DNA of 64,000 nt from Alphaproteobacteria bacterium (GTDB lineage Bacteria > Pseudomonadota > Alphaproteobacteria > Micropepsales > Micropepsaceae). Under the pieces are notes generated by a model that saw only the letters and a program-made list of their open reading frames with translations, did not search any database and had not been told where the DNA came from. Location: contig JAJPHG010000020.1 in NCBI GenBank assembly GCA_021325375.1, positions 62,001 to 126,000 on the forward strand, written 5' to 3'. Positions within the stretch are counted from its first letter, which is position 1; each line of letters begins with the position of its first letter. Below, in pieces: positions 42,510 through 50,203 of this stretch. The position numbers and the translations under genes were made by a program.

Positions 42510-43337
42510 TCAAGTGATGGTATGTTCAAACTGCGAGAAAATTTTTCGGAACGCGTCGAAGGCTTCCTCATAGTCTGCATCGGCAAGCACCGCGCCCCAG
42601 CGATGGGCGAGAGGTATGCGGCTTTGCGGCGTTTTGCGCAGGACGGTCCAGTCGGTTTCGCCGGTGCTCCAGGTCGTAAAGTCCGCCAGCGTGTTCTTAC
42701 CCACGACGCCGATGCCGAAACTCGGCTTTTTTGTGCCGGTGCCTTCCGCGAATTCGACTTCATGTCCGGCGGCGCGAAGCAGCCCGGCCTGCGCCGAAAG
42801 CCAGTTCCGCCATTTCGCGAAATCGAAGCCGGCCAGCGATTTTCCCATCCGCAGCAGCGGGACGCGCACGCCTTGCGGCGTATCGCTCTCCATACGTTCA
42901 ATGACGCTATAGCCGCAGGCGCGATAAAGCGGAACACCGGCGAGGGTGGCGGCGAGCTCCACGCGCGCGAAGCCGTGTGCCGCGGCGGCGTCTTCGCAAA
43001 GACCTAGGATCAGGCGGCCGACGCCCCGGCGCGCGAACTCCGGCGCGGTATACATCGCGCGCACGCGGGTGGCGTCTTTTGTCGGATCGAGCAGCGCCGC
43101 GTCGCGGCCCGCGGAATGGTCGCCGCCGAACAAGGTCGCGCGCCGGCTCCAGCCGCCGCAGCCGGCGAGCGTGCCGTCGCTCTCGACGATGAAATATGTC
43201 CGATCGTCGATCAGCTGCGTGTCGAGGCCCATGATCGCGTGCGAGGCGTGGATCTGTTCTTCGGACAGGAAGCCGCGCTGCAGCTCGGCGATGGCGCGCC
43301 CCATCAGCGTGCGCAAGCCCGGCACGTCGTCACGCAC
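42510..43337 (-). CDS. GNAT acetyltransferase fused to a TriTu-immunity-like C-terminal domain
   Basis: The N-terminal 150 residues form a GNAT fold: 'GRAIAELQRGFLSEEQI', 'TYFIVESDGTLAGCGGW' and 'TAPEFARRGVGRLILGLCE', where RRGVGR is the acetyl-CoA loop. The last 110 residues ('KWRNWLSAQAGLL', 'STGETDWTVL', 'EEAFDAFRKIFSQ') look like the TriTu family of polymorphic-toxin immunity proteins; that match is tentative. The first canonical start is GTG at 43337, but it cuts into the first GNAT strand ('FTHRLAV'). CTG at 43370 overlaps the upstream stop (CTGA), and CTG at 43364 follows AAGG; either may be the true start. No toxin gene is visible nearby. Confidence 0.62.
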   Translation of the reverse strand: MRDDVPGLRTLMGRAIAELQRGFLSEEQIHASHAIMGLDTQLIDDRTYFIVESDGTLAGCGGWSRRATLFGGDHSAGRDAALLDPTKDATRVRAMYTAPEFARRGVGRLILGLCEDAAAAHGFARVELAATLAGVPLYRACGYSVIERMESDTPQGVRVPLLRMGKSLAGFDFAKWRNWLSAQAGLLRAAGHEVEFAEGTGTKKPSFGIGVVGKNTLADFTTWSTGETDWTVLRKTPQSRIPLAHRWGAVLADADYEEAFDAFRKIFSQFEHTIT

Positions 43338-43366
43338 GGCAAGGCGATGGGTGAAAGGGTGCAGCG

Positions 43367-43669
43367 TCAGCCCTTCGGCGATCCGCCGGGCCCCGCGCCG
43401 GACGCGTGCGAAGGCACTTCGGTATGGGCCGGTTGCGGCGTGGACGGATTGCCGACCGGCCCCGTGACGCCGGAGCCGACGGGCGCCGTCTGGCTCTGCT
43501 GGCCGGCGCTGCCGCCGGCGGTGTCGTCCTGATCCTGGCTCGAGCAATTGTCGCACTGCGACGCCGTCGTCGTAGGCCCGGGCGCCGGCACGCTCGCCGG
43601 ACCGATCGCAAGCGCCGGCGCGCTCAGGAGCGCGGTCGCCGCGCCAATCAGAAGAATTCCTCTCAACAT
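43367..43669 (-). CDS. Small secreted Pro/Gly/Ser-rich protein
   Basis: The 100-residue product has a signal peptide ('LLIGAATALLSAPALA') and a low-complexity mature part ('GPASVPAPGPTTT', 'GNPSTPQPAHTE') with one Cys pair in 'QCDNCSS'. It has no recognisable fold. The ATG at 43669 is preceded by GGAGAC and is better than the ATG at 43681. The stop touches the start of the GNAT fusion gene on the same strand. Confidence 0.6.
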   Translation of the reverse strand: MLRGILLIGAATALLSAPALAIGPASVPAPGPTTTASQCDNCSSQDQDDTAGGSAGQQSQTAPVGSGVTGPVGNPSTPQPAHTEVPSHASGAGPGGSPKG

Positions 43670-43789
43670 GTCCGTCTCCATGTTTCGCGGCTCAGGCTAG
43701 GCGCCCAGCCGGAGCCTAACAATATGCAAGGCCGTAACCTTGGTGCAAGTAAAATTGTACATAATATATCTTATACGAATCTCCGATCC

Positions 43790-44059
43790 CTACGGGCGAT
43801 CGCATGTCGTGCGATACAGATCCCACAGTTCGGGCCGGAGCGTTTTGCTGTGCACCGGCTTCTTGCCCTGCTTCGCGGTGATGCCGCTGAGCTTGTCGTT
43901 GAGAGCGACCAGCTGCCTACAGGCGTTCTCAAGCCGCTCTCTGGTACTCGCAGGCTTGGGGCCGTCCAAAGATTCCAAAGCCCCCAGGCCGGCGTACAGC
44001 AGGACCAAGATTGCAATGGCGGCGGCGGATTGGAGTCTATCCTTGGTCTTGGCCTGCAT
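43790..44059 (-). CDS. Hypothetical membrane-anchored small protein
   Basis: An 89-residue protein of unknown function. Residues 8-30 ('LQSAAAIAILVLLYAGLGAL') form one membrane helix; the rest is charged and likely periplasmic or cytoplasmic helical, ending 'ELWDLYRTTCDRP'. The single Cys near the end may be functional. Start at ATG 44059. It lies 15 bp after the CAP-domain gene on the same strand and may share its transcript. Confidence 0.55.
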   Translation of the reverse strand: MQAKTKDRLQSAAAIAILVLLYAGLGALESLDGPKPASTRERLENACRQLVALNDKLSGITAKQGKKPVHSKTLRPELWDLYRTTCDRP

Positions 44060-44074
44060 GGTCGGCCTCGTGGC

Positions 44075-44584
44075 TCAGTACGGCTTCTCGCCTATCAGGT
44101 TGCCGGCCGGGTTGTAGCGGCAGACCAGCAGGTCCATGCCGCCGCTCAGGCTGGCTTTGGCGCAGCCGATCTCTCTGGTGTTGCGCCAGATGACCTGCGT
44201 GTAGTGGCCCACCACATGCCAGTCGCCGGACTTCACCACGCCCGGGAACGTGCCGTAGACGAAGCTGGACTTCTCGCCGATCCAGCCCGCGACCATTTCG
44301 TCGGGCGTATAGGCCCCGGCCGTGCCGACCCACAGGCTTTCGCCTTCGTGGCCCCGTTCCTCGGGCTTGGAATGCTGCGGATGGCCGAGCTTGACCAGAT
44401 GATCCGCCCATCCCGCCGCGTCCGCCGCCAGCTTGTCGCTCCATACCAAGGCAGGCACGCCCAGCCCCGCACGCTCGCGGTTATGGGCGTCGAGGATCGC
44501 CTTGTCGAAATCGGACGGCGCCGCCTGCCCCGCGCCCACCGCCACCATCGCCGCGAGCGCGCCCCACAACACACGATTACGCAT
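44075..44584 (-). CDS. Exported CAP-domain (SCP/PR-1-like) protein
   Basis: The 169-residue protein has a signal peptide ('GALAAMVAVGAGQAA') and a CAP fold: 'ILDAHNRERAGLGVPALVWSD', 'WADHLVKLGH', 'VGHYTQVIWRNTREIGCAKA' and 'LLVCRYNPAGN'. The two signature motifs CAP1 (GHYTQVIWR) and CAP2 (CRYNPAGN) are both present with the conserved His and Glu set. Bacterial CAP proteins are secreted; reported roles include lipid binding and peptidase-like activity, but the reaction is uncertain. The ATG at 44584 follows a G-rich stretch; the open frame continues upstream to 44782 without support. Confidence 0.85.
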   Translation of the reverse strand: MRNRVLWGALAAMVAVGAGQAAPSDFDKAILDAHNRERAGLGVPALVWSDKLAADAAGWADHLVKLGHPQHSKPEERGHEGESLWVGTAGAYTPDEMVAGWIGEKSSFVYGTFPGVVKSGDWHVVGHYTQVIWRNTREIGCAKASLSGGMDLLVCRYNPAGNLIGEKPY

Positions 44585-44783
44585 ATGTCCCAACCCCTTG
44601 AGCGGCGTTCTCAATAGCGCGTTTCCGCTTCCGAAAAAAGTTGGCCCTCCCCCGAAATCGCGCTTGCGCCGTCCCCAGGGTCCGCCCTTAGGCCGTGTTC
44701 CGCAATGCCAGAGCTGCCGATTGCATATGTCCGCCGTGCCCCATAGACAGCCTGTGTCCCTTCGCTCCGGCGAGGCGTTCACG

Positions 44784-45551
44784 ATGGCAGACCGTCACCT
44801 TTCCCCCGCCGAGGCCGCAAGGCGCGTCGGCGTCAGCGTCAAGGCGCTGCGGGTCTACGAGACCCATGGCCTCGTCAAGCCGCTGCGCAGTGCGGCGGAC
44901 TGGCGGATCTATGGGCCGGACGAGATCGCGCGCCTGCACCAGGTGATCGCGCTCAAGCGGCTGGGCCTCAGCCTGGCCCAGATCGGGCGGCTGCTCGGCG
45001 GGCGCGGCGACGCGCTCGACCAGGTGCTCGACCTGCAGGAGCGCGTCCTCGCCCGCGAGGGCCAGCGCGTCGCCAAGGCGCTGGAGATCGTGCGGTCCGC
45101 GCGGCGCAAACTCGCAAGCGGTTCAACGCTTTCCATCGACGACCTCACGAAACTGACGAAGGAGACGACCATGACGAACAAGGCCACGCCCGACGAGATG
45201 AAGGCGATCTTCGATCCCCTCTCCGAGAAGCATTTCACCGCGGAAGAGAACGCGCGCCTGCGCCAACGCAGCTTCGACCAGGCCGAGGCCAGCCGGAACT
45301 GGGAGAGCCTGATCGACGAGGCCAAGGCGCTGATGGCCAAGGGCGATCCCTATTCGCCCGCGGCGCGCGACCTGGCGCGGCGCTGGCAGGATCAGGTGAA
45401 GCTCTTCACCCAGGGCGATGCGGAGGTGAACCGCAAGGTGATGGGCATGTGGCAGGAAGCGATGGCCAACCCCGCGACCGCGCCCAAGCTGCCGCTGAAC
45501 CCGGAAATCTTCGCCTTCGTGCAGAAGGCGGGCGAGAAGGTTGAGAAGTAG
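44784..45551 (+). CDS. MerR-family regulator with TipAS-type ligand domain
   Basis: The N-terminal 70 residues are the MerR DNA-binding domain ('LSPAEAARRVGVSVKALRVYE', then 'RIYGPDEIARLHQVIALKRLGLSL'), and residues 70-120 the linking coiled coil. The C-terminal 110 residues ('LSEKHFTAEENARLRQR', 'ARRWQDQVKLFTQG', 'IFAFVQKAGEK') form the TipAS helical antibiotic-binding domain. So it is a TipAL-like activator that may respond to a hydrophobic or thiopeptide-like ligand. The ATG at 44784 has a GAGG site; target promoters are not evident, and the divergent CAP gene 200 bp away is one candidate. Confidence 0.85.
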   Translation: MADRHLSPAEAARRVGVSVKALRVYETHGLVKPLRSAADWRIYGPDEIARLHQVIALKRLGLSLAQIGRLLGGRGDALDQVLDLQERVLAREGQRVAKALEIVRSARRKLASGSTLSIDDLTKLTKETTMTNKATPDEMKAIFDPLSEKHFTAEENARLRQRSFDQAEASRNWESLIDEAKALMAKGDPYSPAARDLARRWQDQVKLFTQGDAEVNRKVMGMWQEAMANPATAPKLPLNPEIFAFVQKAGEKVEK

Positions 45552-45641
45552 TAGAAGGCAATCCAGTCAGATTCGGCCCCCATTGTTCGAGAATGGGTTT
45601 CATCGCATTCTCGCCTCGGTTACGACGGGCGAGAGACGGCC

Positions 45642-45971
45642 ATGGCGGGTCGTACGATCAAGAAGGCCGAAAGTTCGTTGGGCTGGTGGGCAGCCTTCGT
45701 CGCTGCAATGTTCACGCTTCTCGTGAACGCGGCGGTTGGCTACATCCAGTGGCTTCCAAATGACTTCTACGCGACTCTTCTGAATTCCGCCAAGACGACG
45801 GGAAAAGCGGGATCGGCCACAGATGTCCTGTGGGCCGAGATATTCGACATCTTTGGCGGCTTTGAACTGACTTTCGCCGGGTTACTCTTCTTCTACGCCT
45901 TGGGACAATTTCTTTCCCGAGCGATCGTTCTGGGCAATTTGCGATCGGAATCATTTCCACGCATCGACTAG
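45642..45971 (+). CDS. Hypothetical two-helix membrane protein
   Basis: The 109-residue protein has two hydrophobic segments: 'WWAAFVAAMFTLLVNAAVGY' (about 15-34) and 'LTFAGLLFFYALGQFLSRAIVL' (about 76-97), with a loop between. The N terminus is basic, so both ends may lie in the cytoplasm. GC is lower than the neighbours, which may mean a foreign origin. No family motif is recognised. The ATG at 45642 follows a GAGAG stretch. It precedes mazG by 46 bp but has no known link to it. Confidence 0.5.
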   Translation: MAGRTIKKAESSLGWWAAFVAAMFTLLVNAAVGYIQWLPNDFYATLLNSAKTTGKAGSATDVLWAEIFDIFGGFELTFAGLLFFYALGQFLSRAIVLGNLRSESFPRID

Positions 45972-46017
45972 CGTCAGGCCACCTGAACTCTGCCCCTCTC
46001 GATGCTATACCGTGGCG

Positions 46018-46830
46018 ATGACTCAGCGACCCGACATCTCCACCCTGCTCTCCATCATGGCGCGCCTGCGCGATCCTGACGGCGGCTGTCCGTGGGACAT
46101 CGAGCAGACATTCGAGACCATCGCGCCTTACACCATCGAAGAGGCCTATGAGGTCGCGGGCGCGATCGAGGACCGCGACTGGCCGGCGCTCAAGGAGGAG
46201 CTGGGCGATCTCCTGCTCCAGGTCGTCTATCACGCGAGGATCGCTGAGGAGCGCGGGCTGTTCGATTTCGCCGATGTTGTCGGCGCAATCTCGGACAAGA
46301 TGATCGCGCGCCATCCCCATGTCTTCGGCCAGGGTGACGCCATCGACACGGCCGAGAAGCAGACCGTCGCCTGGGAAGAGCACAAGCGCCGCGAGCGCGC
46401 GGCGAAGAAGGCGGCCAAAAACGATGGGGGCCTGCTCGACGACGTGACGCGCGCCCTGCCCGCGCTTTTGCGCGCCGAGAAGCTTCAGAAGCGCATGGCA
46501 AGCGTCGGCTTCGATTGGGATAGCCCCGAGCGCGTGCTCGACAAGATCGCGGAGGAAGCCGGCGAGATCGTCGAGGCGCGGGGCGCGGGCGCGAGCCAGG
46601 ACGAGATCGCGGGCGAGATCGGCGACCTGCTCTTCGTCGTTGCCAACCTGGCGCGCCACCTGAAGGTCGATCCGGAAGCCGCGCTGCGCACGACCAACGC
46701 CAAGGTCGTGAGTCGTTTCAAATGGATAGAGGCCGCGCTTGCCAAGGATGGCCGCTCCACCTCCGATGCCACGCTGGAAGAGATGGAAGCGCTCTGGCAG
46801 CAGGCCAAGACACAGGCAGGAAAACCATGA
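46018..46830 (+). CDS. mazG: Nucleoside triphosphate pyrophosphohydrolase MazG
   Basis: This 270-residue protein hydrolyses NTPs and dNTPs to monophosphate and pyrophosphate, a house-cleaning function. It has two MazG domains: 'CPWDIEQTFETIAPYTIEEAYE' followed by 'LKEELGDLLLQVVYHA' in the first (E..E..ExxD metal set), and 'EKLQKRMASVGFDWDS' with 'IAEEAGEIVEA' and 'EIGDLLFVVANLARH' in the second. The ATG at 46018 follows an in-frame GTG at 46012; neither has a strong ribosome-binding site. The stop overlaps the next ATG (ATGA). Confidence 0.93.
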   Translation: MTQRPDISTLLSIMARLRDPDGGCPWDIEQTFETIAPYTIEEAYEVAGAIEDRDWPALKEELGDLLLQVVYHARIAEERGLFDFADVVGAISDKMIARHPHVFGQGDAIDTAEKQTVAWEEHKRRERAAKKAAKNDGGLLDDVTRALPALLRAEKLQKRMASVGFDWDSPERVLDKIAEEAGEIVEARGAGASQDEIAGEIGDLLFVVANLARHLKVDPEAALRTTNAKVVSRFKWIEAALAKDGRSTSDATLEEMEALWQQAKTQAGKP

Positions 46831-47168
46831 ACCCCGACCACATCGCGCAAGTCGTCGCCGTCGCCCTGCTCGCGGCCCATCTCGGCGTGGCGGTCTGGCG
46901 CAGGCAATGGATCGCGCCGCTGAACCTGCTCGTCAGCGCGGGCGTCACGGCGTTCTGGGCTTTCAATATCCCGGAGCTCATAGGCGACGTCACCGCCGTC
47001 TGGGTGTGGGCCTTTTTGGAGACCGTCATCCTGGCGATCTCCGCCCTTGCCGTCGCGGGACGCCGCATGCCGCCCGCCGTGCTGTGGACCTGCTTCGCCG
47101 TCCATGTCGCGGTGACGGCCCTGTTCGCGCTGTTCATGTTCACGTTCAAGATGGAACGGATGATCTGA
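46827..47168 (+). CDS. Hypothetical small membrane protein coupled to mazG
   Basis: The 113-residue protein has three or four hydrophobic segments ('AQVVAVALLAAHLGVAVW', 'PLNLLVSAGVTAFWAF', 'VWAFLETVILAISALAVAG', 'VAVTALFALFMFTF') and little else; loops are short. It has no recognisable family motif and is likely an inner-membrane protein. Its ATG overlaps the mazG stop by four bases, so it is probably translated with it. The gene is close to the convergent JmjC oxygenase. Confidence 0.6.
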   Translation: MNPDHIAQVVAVALLAAHLGVAVWRRQWIAPLNLLVSAGVTAFWAFNIPELIGDVTAVWVWAFLETVILAISALAVAGRRMPPAVLWTCFAVHVAVTALFALFMFTFKMERMI

Positions 47169-47172
47169 GGCA

Positions 47173-48366
47173 TCACTCCCCGTCCAGCTCCAAAATCCCG
47201 CTCGCAAGGAACCGCTCGGCCAGCGCCAGCCGCACCTCGTCGCCGATGGCGCCGGGGATGTCGCGGACGCGGAACCGCGGGGTGCGGGCGACGAAGAAGA
47301 TCGCCTCCTCGCCGCCGCGATGCAGGTAGTGGTGGCCGCCGGGATAGGCGAAGTCGATCTTGGCCTGGTTGCCGCTCATATGATGGATGCAGAGCGGGTT
47401 CTGGCGCAGCCGGCTCGCCAGGGTGAGCCGCGCCGACGCCATCGACGGGCGCAGCTTGTCGAGCTTGCCGATCGCCTGCGAGGCGCGCTGCTGAAGGGCG
47501 TCGGCGACGAAGCCCTCCATCGCGCAGTAATGCGCCAGCGCCGCGACGCCGCCGCGCACATGCGCGAGGAGGCTGCCGAAATTGCCGCTCTCGCTCTGTC
47601 GCGCCATGCGCTCGCCGATGCTCTCGCGCAACGGCCGCTCGACGTCGGAAAGGCGGTCGATGCAGGCGATCAGCGCCTCGCGCAGCGTCACCGGCGTGAA
47701 GCCGATCGAGACGTGGATCGCGTCGCTCGTCGCGTCGACGCGGTGCTTGGTGCCGCGCGGCAGGTACAGCAGATTGCCCGGCGCGATGTCGATGGTGGCG
47801 TAGCGCTCGATCGTCTCCTCGCCTTCCGGGATGCCGCGCCACACATTGGGCAGCTCCGAGCGGTCGGTCGAGATGTACCAGCGCTTGGTGCCCTTGATCT
47901 GCGCCACGATCAGGTCGAAGTCGTCGTGATGCGCCGGCGCGCGCGCGTCGCCGCGGCTCCAGAAGACCTCTGCGCCCACGGGCACGTGGAACACCGCCTC
48001 GAGCGCGCGCACCACCGTCTCGAGCGCCGGATTGATCGCGCGCATCGCGGGCAGCCTGACCGTGTAGCCGCGCGCATGGAAGGCATCGATCTTGGCCTTG
48101 AAGGCGGTCGCGTCGCCGAGCGGCTCCAGCACCGGTATCGGCCCGGTCGGCGCCGCGGCATGACTGCCGAGATACGGGGCGAGGCGCGCATAGTCGGCGA
48201 GGATCGCGCCTTCCGGATCGCCGCCCAAGAGCGCCGCGCGCCAGTCGCGGCCGGCGACGTCGCCCACGAAGACGAACGTCTTGCCCAGGATCTCGTCGAG
48301 AAACCTGTTCAGAGGCAATGGCGCGAGCAGCTGCGCCACGAGCTTTTCCGCCTGGTCCAAATTCAC
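47173..48366 (-). CDS. JmjC/cupin-type 2-oxoglutarate oxygenase (ROX-like)
   Basis: The 397-residue protein carries the ribosomal-oxygenase JmjC pattern: 'FWSRGDARAPAHHDDFD' with the HxD iron pair, 'VAQIKGTKRWYI' and the distal 'YLPRGTKHRVDATS' histidine. This is the layout of YcfD-type arginine hydroxylases, which modify ribosomal protein L16, although this protein has a different C-terminal half. Start is GTG at 48366 ('MNLDQAEKL'); longer starts up to 48426 are open but no better supported. It converges with the mazG-coupled gene. The substrate is unknown. Confidence 0.78.
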   Translation of the reverse strand: MNLDQAEKLVAQLLAPLPLNRFLDEILGKTFVFVGDVAGRDWRAALLGGDPEGAILADYARLAPYLGSHAAAPTGPIPVLEPLGDATAFKAKIDAFHARGYTVRLPAMRAINPALETVVRALEAVFHVPVGAEVFWSRGDARAPAHHDDFDLIVAQIKGTKRWYISTDRSELPNVWRGIPEGEETIERYATIDIAPGNLLYLPRGTKHRVDATSDAIHVSIGFTPVTLREALIACIDRLSDVERPLRESIGERMARQSESGNFGSLLAHVRGGVAALAHYCAMEGFVADALQQRASQAIGKLDKLRPSMASARLTLASRLRQNPLCIHHMSGNQAKIDFAYPGGHHYLHRGGEEAIFFVARTPRFRVRDIPGAIGDEVRLALAERFLASGILELDGE

Positions 48367-48433
48367 TTGACGCACCGTCCCCGAACAGCGTGAGGATATT
48401 AGCACCCGCCTCGGGCGCCGCACCATTTGTCAG

Positions 48434-49285
48434 CTAGAGCGTGGCGCTCACTATGCCGGCCACCTTCGCTATCACTTTCTCGCGAGCCGGAAGGGCGATC
48501 GCGGACTCGGTAAAGTACACCGACATCAGCAGCGGCTTCCTTCCCGGCGGCCAGACGATGGCGACGTCGTTGGTCGCGCCGTTGTAGCCCGTGCCCGTCT
48601 TGTTGCCGCTTTTCCAGCCTTTCGGCAAGCCTGCCGGGATGCGCGAAGCGGCGGTGTTGCAGGCGATCAGCCAAGCGGTGAGTTTTTCGCGCGACGCCGG
48701 CGAGAGCGCGCCGCCCAATGTCAGCCGGCCGAGATCGTCGAGCATCGCGTCGGGCGTGGTCGTGTCGCGCGGGTCGCCTGGGATCGCCGTGTTGAGCGAG
48801 AGCTCGGTGCGGTCGAGCCGCGTCACGGGATCGGCGAGCGAGCGCGTGTAAGCGGTCACCGCCTGCGGTCCGCCGAGCAGCGCGATCAGCGCATTGGCCG
48901 AGGTGTTGTCGCTGTCCTCGACCACCGCCTCGGCCATGCGCGCGAGCGTCATGCCGCCCTTGGCGAGGTTCGCCTGCGCGACCGGCGAAACCGGAAGGAT
49001 GTCCTTCTTGGTGTAGGCCATCCAGCGATCGAGCGTCTGGCGCCCCTTGTCCACTTGATGCAGCACCGCGCCCGCGAGCAGCAGCTTGAAGGTGCTGCAC
49101 ATCGCGAAGCGTTCGTCCGCACGATGGCCGATGCGCCTGCCCGTCGCGGTGTCGAGGGCGGCGACGCCGAGCCGCCCGCCTGCCCGCTTCTCGATCTGCG
49201 CGATCAGGCCAACCGGATCGTCCCCGGCGCGCGCCGCGAACGGAACCGCCGCGGCGGCCGCGATGACGGAGCGTCTCGTCCACAT
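48434..49285 (-). CDS. Class A beta-lactamase
   Basis: The 283-residue enzyme should hydrolyse beta-lactams by an acyl-enzyme. Motifs are complete: 'STFK' with Ser64 and Lys67, 'SDN' at 125-127, 'ELSLN' with Glu161 and Asn165, and 'KTG' at 229-231 (sequence numbering). The cysteine just before the catalytic serine ('CSTFK') recalls some carbapenem-active enzymes, but there is no evident second cysteine at the paired position, so spectrum is not inferable. The signal 'MWTRRSVIAAAAAVP' has a twin-arginine start and may be a Tat signal. ATG at 49285 has GGGGAG upstream. An inverted-repeat element begins 24 bp upstream. Confidence 0.92.
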   Translation of the reverse strand: MWTRRSVIAAAAAVPFAARAGDDPVGLIAQIEKRAGGRLGVAALDTATGRRIGHRADERFAMCSTFKLLLAGAVLHQVDKGRQTLDRWMAYTKKDILPVSPVAQANLAKGGMTLARMAEAVVEDSDNTSANALIALLGGPQAVTAYTRSLADPVTRLDRTELSLNTAIPGDPRDTTTPDAMLDDLGRLTLGGALSPASREKLTAWLIACNTAASRIPAGLPKGWKSGNKTGTGYNGATNDVAIVWPPGRKPLLMSVYFTESAIALPAREKVIAKVAGIVSATL

Positions 49286-49308
49286 GTTTGATCTCCCCAG
49301 TTTCAACC

Positions 49309-49439
49309 TGTCATGACCCGCGAATGCGGGCCACCCAGCTAGGTTCTGCACTGTGGTTCTTGTTGGGCGACTATCGAAACGGAGCTGAGAAATTTTTCAA
49401 AGGTTTCACCTGGGTGGCCCATATTCGCGGGCCATGACA
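49309..49439. repeat. Palindromic repeat element with 30-bp terminal inverted repeats, copy 1
   Basis: Both ends carry a 30-bp unit reading TGTCATG.CCCGCGAAT then GGGCCACCCAG inwards (49309-49338 and, inverted, 49410-49439), 27 of 30 identical. The left unit contains a hairpin CCCGC-GAAT-GCGGG. The core is about 71 bp and AT-richer. A second element at 54179-54349 shares the ends and the first bases of the core. Confidence 0.88.
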
Positions 49440-49504
49440 CCAATTTCAATTTGCCCTTGACCCGGCCCCCGCAGCCGCTTCGATAGGTCGCCGGTCGAGA
49501 ATCG

Positions 49505-50170
49505 GTGAGGTCGTTCGTGAGCGCGCAATCCTCAAATCCTTCCCAAGCCGCCAGCCGGCGGGAAATCGCTTTCGACCTCCCCTGGCCTTGGGGCGGCGAG
49601 CGGTTCGAGCTGGGCTGTGTCCAGGCGCTGAACTACATCGTAGGTCCCTTGGGCAGCGGCAAGACGCGGCTCGCGCAACGCTTGGCCGAGGCCCTGCCCG
49701 GCGCCGCCTTCCTAGGTCTGGACCGGTCGGATGCGGAGATGGGCACCGACGCCGATCTCAAGTCGCGGGTCGGACAGGCGTCAGCCCGGCTGGTCAAAGA
49801 CGGCGCGACGCAGTCCCCGGCACTGACCGCGCTTCTCGCCGGTCTGGAAGCGGACGGCCCGGCCGTCCTGGTCGTCGACATGGTGGAGCAGGGACTCGAT
49901 CAGGCGACGCAGAAAGCCCTGATCGCCGACCTGCGCCGCCGCGGGCCCGGCGCGCGTCCCTTGTTCCTGCTCACCCGCTCCAACGCGATCCTGGATCTGG
50001 CCGCGGTGGGGTCCGATGAGACGATCCTGTTCTGCCCCGCCAATCACAGCCCGCCGATGCGGGTCGCGCCTTGTCCCGGCGCTCCCGGCTACGAGGCGGT
50101 GGCGACGTGCCTGGCCACGCCGGAGGTTCGGGCACGGACGGAAGGTGTGATGGCGGTGAGGCTCAGATGA
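49505..50170 (+). CDS. Hypothetical P-loop ATPase-like protein
   Basis: The 221-residue protein has a Walker A motif 'GPLGSGKTRLAQRLAE' near residue 47 and a Walker B-like 'AVLVVDMVEQGLD' near residue 118, followed by 'FLLTRSNAIL', consistent with an ABC/AAA-type nucleotide fold. There is no recognisable helicase, transporter or sensor signature. A GTG at 49505 is used; another GTG at 49517 is equally open. Function is unknown. It stands alone between the beta-lactamase and hflX, on the opposite strand from both. Confidence 0.6.
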   Translation: MRSFVSAQSSNPSQAASRREIAFDLPWPWGGERFELGCVQALNYIVGPLGSGKTRLAQRLAEALPGAAFLGLDRSDAEMGTDADLKSRVGQASARLVKDGATQSPALTALLAGLEADGPAVLVVDMVEQGLDQATQKALIADLRRRGPGARPLFLLTRSNAILDLAAVGSDETILFCPANHSPPMRVAPCPGAPGYEAVATCLATPEVRARTEGVMAVRLR

Positions 50171-50189
50171 CCTCCCCACAAGGGGGAGG
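50171..50189. terminator. Hairpin directly after the stop codon of the P-loop gene
   Basis: CCTCCCC (50171-50177) pairs with GGGGAGG (50183-50189) around a five-base loop, between convergent stops. There is no T-tract on either side. Short CCTCCCC...GGGGAGG hairpins recur between genes in many alphaproteobacteria, so this may be a repeat as much as a terminator. Confidence 0.4.
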
Positions 50190-50203
50190 TTGAGTTATCC
50201 ACA

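Noticed and set aside
49505-50170. P-loop protein as part of a defence system
   Set aside because: There is no nuclease, reverse transcriptase, methylase or toxin next to it; neighbours are lactamase and hflX.
50171-50189. Strong terminator after the P-loop gene
   Set aside because: A stable hairpin is present, but neither strand shows a T-tract, so I list it only as a low-confidence hairpin.
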